From contig DAIDAH010000011.1 of the NCBI GenBank assembly GCA_027310735.1, positions 1 to 16,738 of the forward strand: a stretch of DNA of 16,738 bases. Reading direction: 5' to 3'. A program made the position numbers and the translations under genes. This document shows, one piece after another, positions 14,067 to 16,738 of this stretch (its first letter is position 1; each line of letters opens with the position of its first letter). Below the pieces are notes generated by a model. That model saw only the letters and a program-made list of their open reading frames with translations, ran no database searches and had not been told where the DNA came from. The stretch comes from Methylotenera sp. (lineage in GTDB: Bacteria > Pseudomonadota > Gammaproteobacteria > Burkholderiales > Methylophilaceae).

Positions 14067-15602
14067 CTACTCCGTTATCTCTTCACCACTTTCGATTAAA
14101 TTCAAATCCATTTGCGTACTAGAGTTTGCCGGCTTTTGCTTTTTATTCACGTCACCACGCGCCGCTTCAATATTGGCCAAATAAGCCTCACTTATATCAC
14201 CAGTGACATACTTGCCATCAAAGCATGAGCAGTCAAAATCATGGATTTTTGGGTTACTTAATTTGATACCTTTCACCAAATCATCCAAGTCTTGGTAAAT
14301 AAGTGCATCAGCACCGATTTCTTGACAAATTTGTTCATCTGTACGCCCAGTAGCCAATAACTCATCACGGCTTGGCATATCGATGCCATACACATTAGGG
14401 AAACGCACCGGTGGCGCAGCTGAAGCAAAGTAAACTTTATTAGCGCCGGCATCTCTCGCCATTTGAACAATTTGCTGCGATGTCGTACCACGCACAATCG
14501 AGTCATCAACCAATAATACATTCTTGCCTTTAAACTCAATACCGATTGGATTAAGTTTTTGGCGTACAGATTTTTTGCGCAAGGCTTGGCCTGGCATAAT
14601 AAAAGTACGACCAATATAACGGTTCTTAATAAAACCTTCGCGATACTCCAACCCTAAAGCAATACCAACTTGCAAGGCGCTAGGACGACTTGTATCCGGA
14701 ATGGGAATGACCACATCAATCTTTTTATCGGCCCATTCACGCTTAATTTTTTCAGCTAAGCTTTTTCCCATATCCAAGCGAGTTTGATATACAGAGACAT
14801 TATCAATCACAGAGTCTGGTCTGGCTAGATACACATATTCAAAAACACATGGGTTTAACTTAGGATTTTCTGCACATTGGCGGCTGTAAAAATTACCATC
14901 CATATCAATGAAAATAGCTTCACCCGGCGCAACATCACGAATCAAAGTAAAACCCAATACATCTAGTGCTACGCTTTCTGATGCAACAATATACTCTGTC
15001 CCCTTATCTGTTTCAGCCTTACCAATCACCAATGGGCGTATGCCATTAGGGTCACGAAACGCAAGTAAGCCAAAGTTAGCAATCATCGCAACTACTGCAT
15101 AGGCACCCTTACAGCGCCGATGTACACCAGCCACTGCATCAAAGGTCATATCTGTGTTAAGCACTGCGTTGCGTGACGTTTTTTCAATCTCGTGTGCCAA
15201 TACATTCAGCAACACTTCTGAGTCTGAATTGGTATTAATGTGACGCAAATCCTGACGGAACATCTCTGACTTCAATTGCTCTGAGTTAGTTAAATTCCCG
15301 TTATGCCCAAGCACAATACCAAAAGGTGAGTTCACATAGAAAGGTTGCGCTTCTGCAGCACTAGATGAACCTGCTGTAGGATAGCGAACATGTCCGATAC
15401 CAACGTTGCCCACTAAACTGCGCATATGACGTGTTTGAAATACATCCTTCACCAAGCCATTATTTTTATGCATGTAAAACGTATTGCCATCAGTTGTGAC
15501 AATGCCAGCAGCATCTTGTCCACGATGTTGCAACACCAACAAACCATCATATAACAGTTGATTAACGGGGTTTTTACCTACAATGCCTATGATTCCGCAC
15601 AT
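14067..15602 (-). CDS. purF: Amidophosphoribosyltransferase
   Basis: A 511-residue cytosolic enzyme that commits PRPP to purine synthesis by forming 5-phosphoribosylamine with glutamine. The N-terminal Cys2 (MCGIIGIVG) is the glutaminase nucleophile after methionine removal; HRGQDAAG (26-33) and GHVRYPTAGSS (70-80) belong to the class II glutamine amidotransferase domain. The PRPP-binding loop is VLLVDDSIVRGTTS (362-375). The last 30 residues are a hydrophilic tail. CDC-type cysteines near 458-460 (DCSCF) resemble the C-terminal cysteines of E. coli-like PurF rather than a Bacillus-type iron-sulfur enzyme with a propeptide; the protein starts directly at Cys2. AAGG lies nine bases before the ATG. 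It follows cvpA in the conserved dedD-cvpA-purF order. Confidence 0.98.
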   Translation of the reverse strand: MCGIIGIVGKNPVNQLLYDGLLVLQHRGQDAAGIVTTDGNTFYMHKNNGLVKDVFQTRHMRSLVGNVGIGHVRYPTAGSSSAAEAQPFYVNSPFGIVLGHNGNLTNSEQLKSEMFRQDLRHINTNSDSEVLLNVLAHEIEKTSRNAVLNTDMTFDAVAGVHRRCKGAYAVVAMIANFGLLAFRDPNGIRPLVIGKAETDKGTEYIVASESVALDVLGFTLIRDVAPGEAIFIDMDGNFYSRQCAENPKLNPCVFEYVYLARPDSVIDNVSVYQTRLDMGKSLAEKIKREWADKKIDVVIPIPDTSRPSALQVGIALGLEYREGFIKNRYIGRTFIMPGQALRKKSVRQKLNPIGIEFKGKNVLLVDDSIVRGTTSQQIVQMARDAGANKVYFASAAPPVRFPNVYGIDMPSRDELLATGRTDEQICQEIGADALIYQDLDDLVKGIKLSNPKIHDFDCSCFDGKYVTGDISEAYLANIEAARGDVNKKQKPANSSTQMDLNLIESGEEITE

Positions 15603-15676
15603 GAATAAAGCCTTAAGTGATCAATTCAATAATAAAAATCTAATTACCGCACAACTACTACAAAAAATCAGGTACA

Positions 15677-16168
15677 TCAATCGTATTTGACATGTTTAGC
15701 AATGCCGTCTGGCAGCCACGGAAGTGCACTAACCACCATTGCCTCAATTGGTGCGCTAAACATTGCATTACTCCAGCGCGTATCTTTAGGAATATTGGTA
15801 AATCCAGCCAATAAAACAATTACACACACAATAAGCAAACCGCGTGCTACACCAAACACGGCGCCGAATAAACGATTAAGCCAGCCTAAACCAAACTTCA
15901 TAAAAATAGTAGAAAGTGCTATTGCTAACAAACTACTAACAAGCAGTGTCGCTAAAAACAACACTAAAAATGCAGCCAATATACGCAACGACTCACTAGG
16001 AATATCGGCTGGCATCATTGGCAAAAGCTGACTGGTATAGGTTTTTGCCACATAGAATGCTGCAACCCAACCTAATATCGACAGCACCTCTCTCACCAAA
16101 CCGCGCATCACACTTAGTATGATAGACAGTCCAATAATTGCGAGTACAGCATAATCAAAAATTGTCAT
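15677..16168 (-). CDS. cvpA: CvpA family inner membrane protein
   Basis: A 163-residue protein with about four hydrophobic helices (near residues 3-22, 27-46, 62-90 and 105-127). It matches the CvpA (colicin V production) family, including the N-terminal FDYAVLAIIGLSIILSVMRGLVREVLS pattern (positions 4-30) and the GxxRGLLIV element ahead of the last helix. The family is named for a requirement in colicin V export in E. coli, and its exact role is unsettled. Its place upstream of purF, as in gamma- and betaproteobacteria, supports the call. It starts at the ATG at 16168, 40 bases after the SPOR-domain gene, and ends about 75 bases before purF. Confidence 0.93.
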   Translation of the reverse strand: MTIFDYAVLAIIGLSIILSVMRGLVREVLSILGWVAAFYVAKTYTSQLLPMMPADIPSESLRILAAFLVLFLATLLVSSLLAIALSTIFMKFGLGWLNRLFGAVFGVARGLLIVCVIVLLAGFTNIPKDTRWSNAMFSAPIEAMVVSALPWLPDGIAKHVKYD

Positions 16169-16208
16169 TACTTACACCAGTCTGTATGACGCATATGGAA
16201 CATGGACA

Positions 16209-16738
16209 TTATTCATTACTAACAATCATTCCAGACAAACCTATTTTTTGTATTTTGGCTTGTGCTTGGATTGCATCTTGACGTGTTGCAAAGTTACCTG
16301 CTTTTAGACGGATTTTTTCACCTTTAGGTGTTGCAACTTTTTCCGTATGTGAAACATAACCAATTTCTTTTAATTTACTCTGTAGTTGCTTAACATTATT
16401 TGCATCTGAGTAAACCCCGACTTGCACGCTAAAACTATCTGAATTTTTTGATGCAGCTTTAGTCTCCAGCATTTTAATTTCGCTAGATTTTTGTTTATTT
16501 ACTTTAGTCTCAACTAACTTAGCTTCATTTACCTTTGGCTCAACAAGTTTAGGCTCATATATTTTGGGTTCGCTAGGTTTAACGTCTTTACTTTTCACTT
16601 CGACTTTTTTTTCATTCTCAATCTTTTTGTCACTGACGCTATTTTCGTTCAAACCTAAATCATGGTTACTCTCGGTTTTAGTAGATCCAGTGGCCTCAGG
16701 TAATTTCGATGCAACCAGATCATGCTCCTGATTAGCAC
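16209..16738 (-). CDS. dedD: SPOR-domain (DedD-like) cell envelope protein, C-terminal part
   Basis: The frame is open to the right edge, so at least 176 C-terminal residues are visible and the N terminus (expected membrane anchor) is outside. The last 75 or so residues form a SPOR domain, beginning FSVQVGVYSDANNVKQLQSKL and containing IRLKAGNFATRQDA and a final GMIVSNE. SPOR domains bind denuded peptidoglycan at the division septum. The preceding region is Lys/Glu-rich, low complexity and contains a five-residue repeat (16452-16571). A TTG at 16652 could be read as a start but has no support; the frame continues past it without a stop. Position upstream of cvpA and purF matches dedD in related genomes, hence the symbol; a different SPOR protein is possible. 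Confidence 0.85.
   Translation of the reverse strand, partial: ANQEHDLVASKLPEATGSTKTESNHDLGLNENSVSDKKIENEKKVEVKSKDVKPSEPKIYEPKLVEPKVNEAKLVETKVNKQKSSEIKMLETKAASKNSDSFSVQVGVYSDANNVKQLQSKLKEIGYVSHTEKVATPKGEKIRLKAGNFATRQDAIQAQAKIQKIGLSGMIVSNE
16452..16571 (-). repeat. Eight degenerate 15-base (five-residue) repeats in the dedD-like gene
   Basis: The protein reads EPKIY, EPKLV, EPKVN, EAKLV, ETKVN, KQKSS, EIKML, ETKAA without interruption: eight units, pattern E-x-K-hydrophobic-x. It lies in the linker between the expected membrane anchor and the SPOR domain. Such a charged linker is likely extended and spans the periplasm. Unit number may vary between strains. Confidence 0.7.

Noticed and set aside
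16650..16652. TTG at 16652 as the start of the SPOR-domain protein.
   Set aside because: No ribosome binding site is seen, the same frame continues without a stop to the window edge, and a DedD-like protein needs an N-terminal membrane anchor not yet reached here.

Overview
The window looks like chromosomal DNA from a betaproteobacterium of moderate to low GC. A methylotroph of the Methylophilaceae (Methylotenera-like) is my best guess. The guess rests on gene content, on the order dedD-cvpA-purF-metZ and gyrA-serC-pheA, and on roughly 43% GC in the core genes; no ribosomal RNA is present to confirm it.

Left part (1-2830): the 3' end of a major facilitator superfamily transporter gene that starts before the window, a 370-base AT-rich gap, and a leftward tyrosine recombinase (integrase) gene. 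Upstream of the integrase lie its probable promoter, copies of an AGTTAAAC motif, and a serine tRNA gene (anticodon TGA) that is intact from its promoter to the T loop and then stops matching a tRNA. This reads as one end of an integrated element whose junction has cost the tRNA its 3' end.

Middle left (2875-4174): a leftward, translationally coupled pair, a 5'-methylthioinosine/methylthioadenosine phosphorylase gene followed by a peptide deformylase gene with a GTG start. Middle (4480-7569): a rightward operon hpnC-hpnD-hpnE, the three-enzyme bacterial route from farnesyl diphosphate to squalene. It converges on the leftward set gyrA-serC-pheA (12445-7605): DNA gyrase subunit A, phosphoserine aminotransferase, and the bifunctional chorismate mutase/prephenate dehydratase.

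Right part (12674-16738): the leftward order dedD (partial)-cvpA-purF-metZ. Between purF and metZ is the clearest regulatory element of the window: a sigma-70-type promoter, an RNA leader with the hallmark sequences of the SAM-II (SAM-alpha) riboswitch, a strong intrinsic terminator, and then the metZ ribosome binding site. The conserved AGCTAAA of the aptamer is also complementary to the upper 5' arm of the terminator. The leader therefore contains mutually exclusive 'on' and 'off' folds, which would let S-adenosylmethionine shut off methionine synthesis independently of purine synthesis.

Most genes are ordinary housekeeping genes. The points worth a second look are the SAM-II attenuator, the broken tRNA-Ser at the integrase junction, the repeated motif around the integrase promoter, and a five-residue repeat in the SPOR-domain protein.
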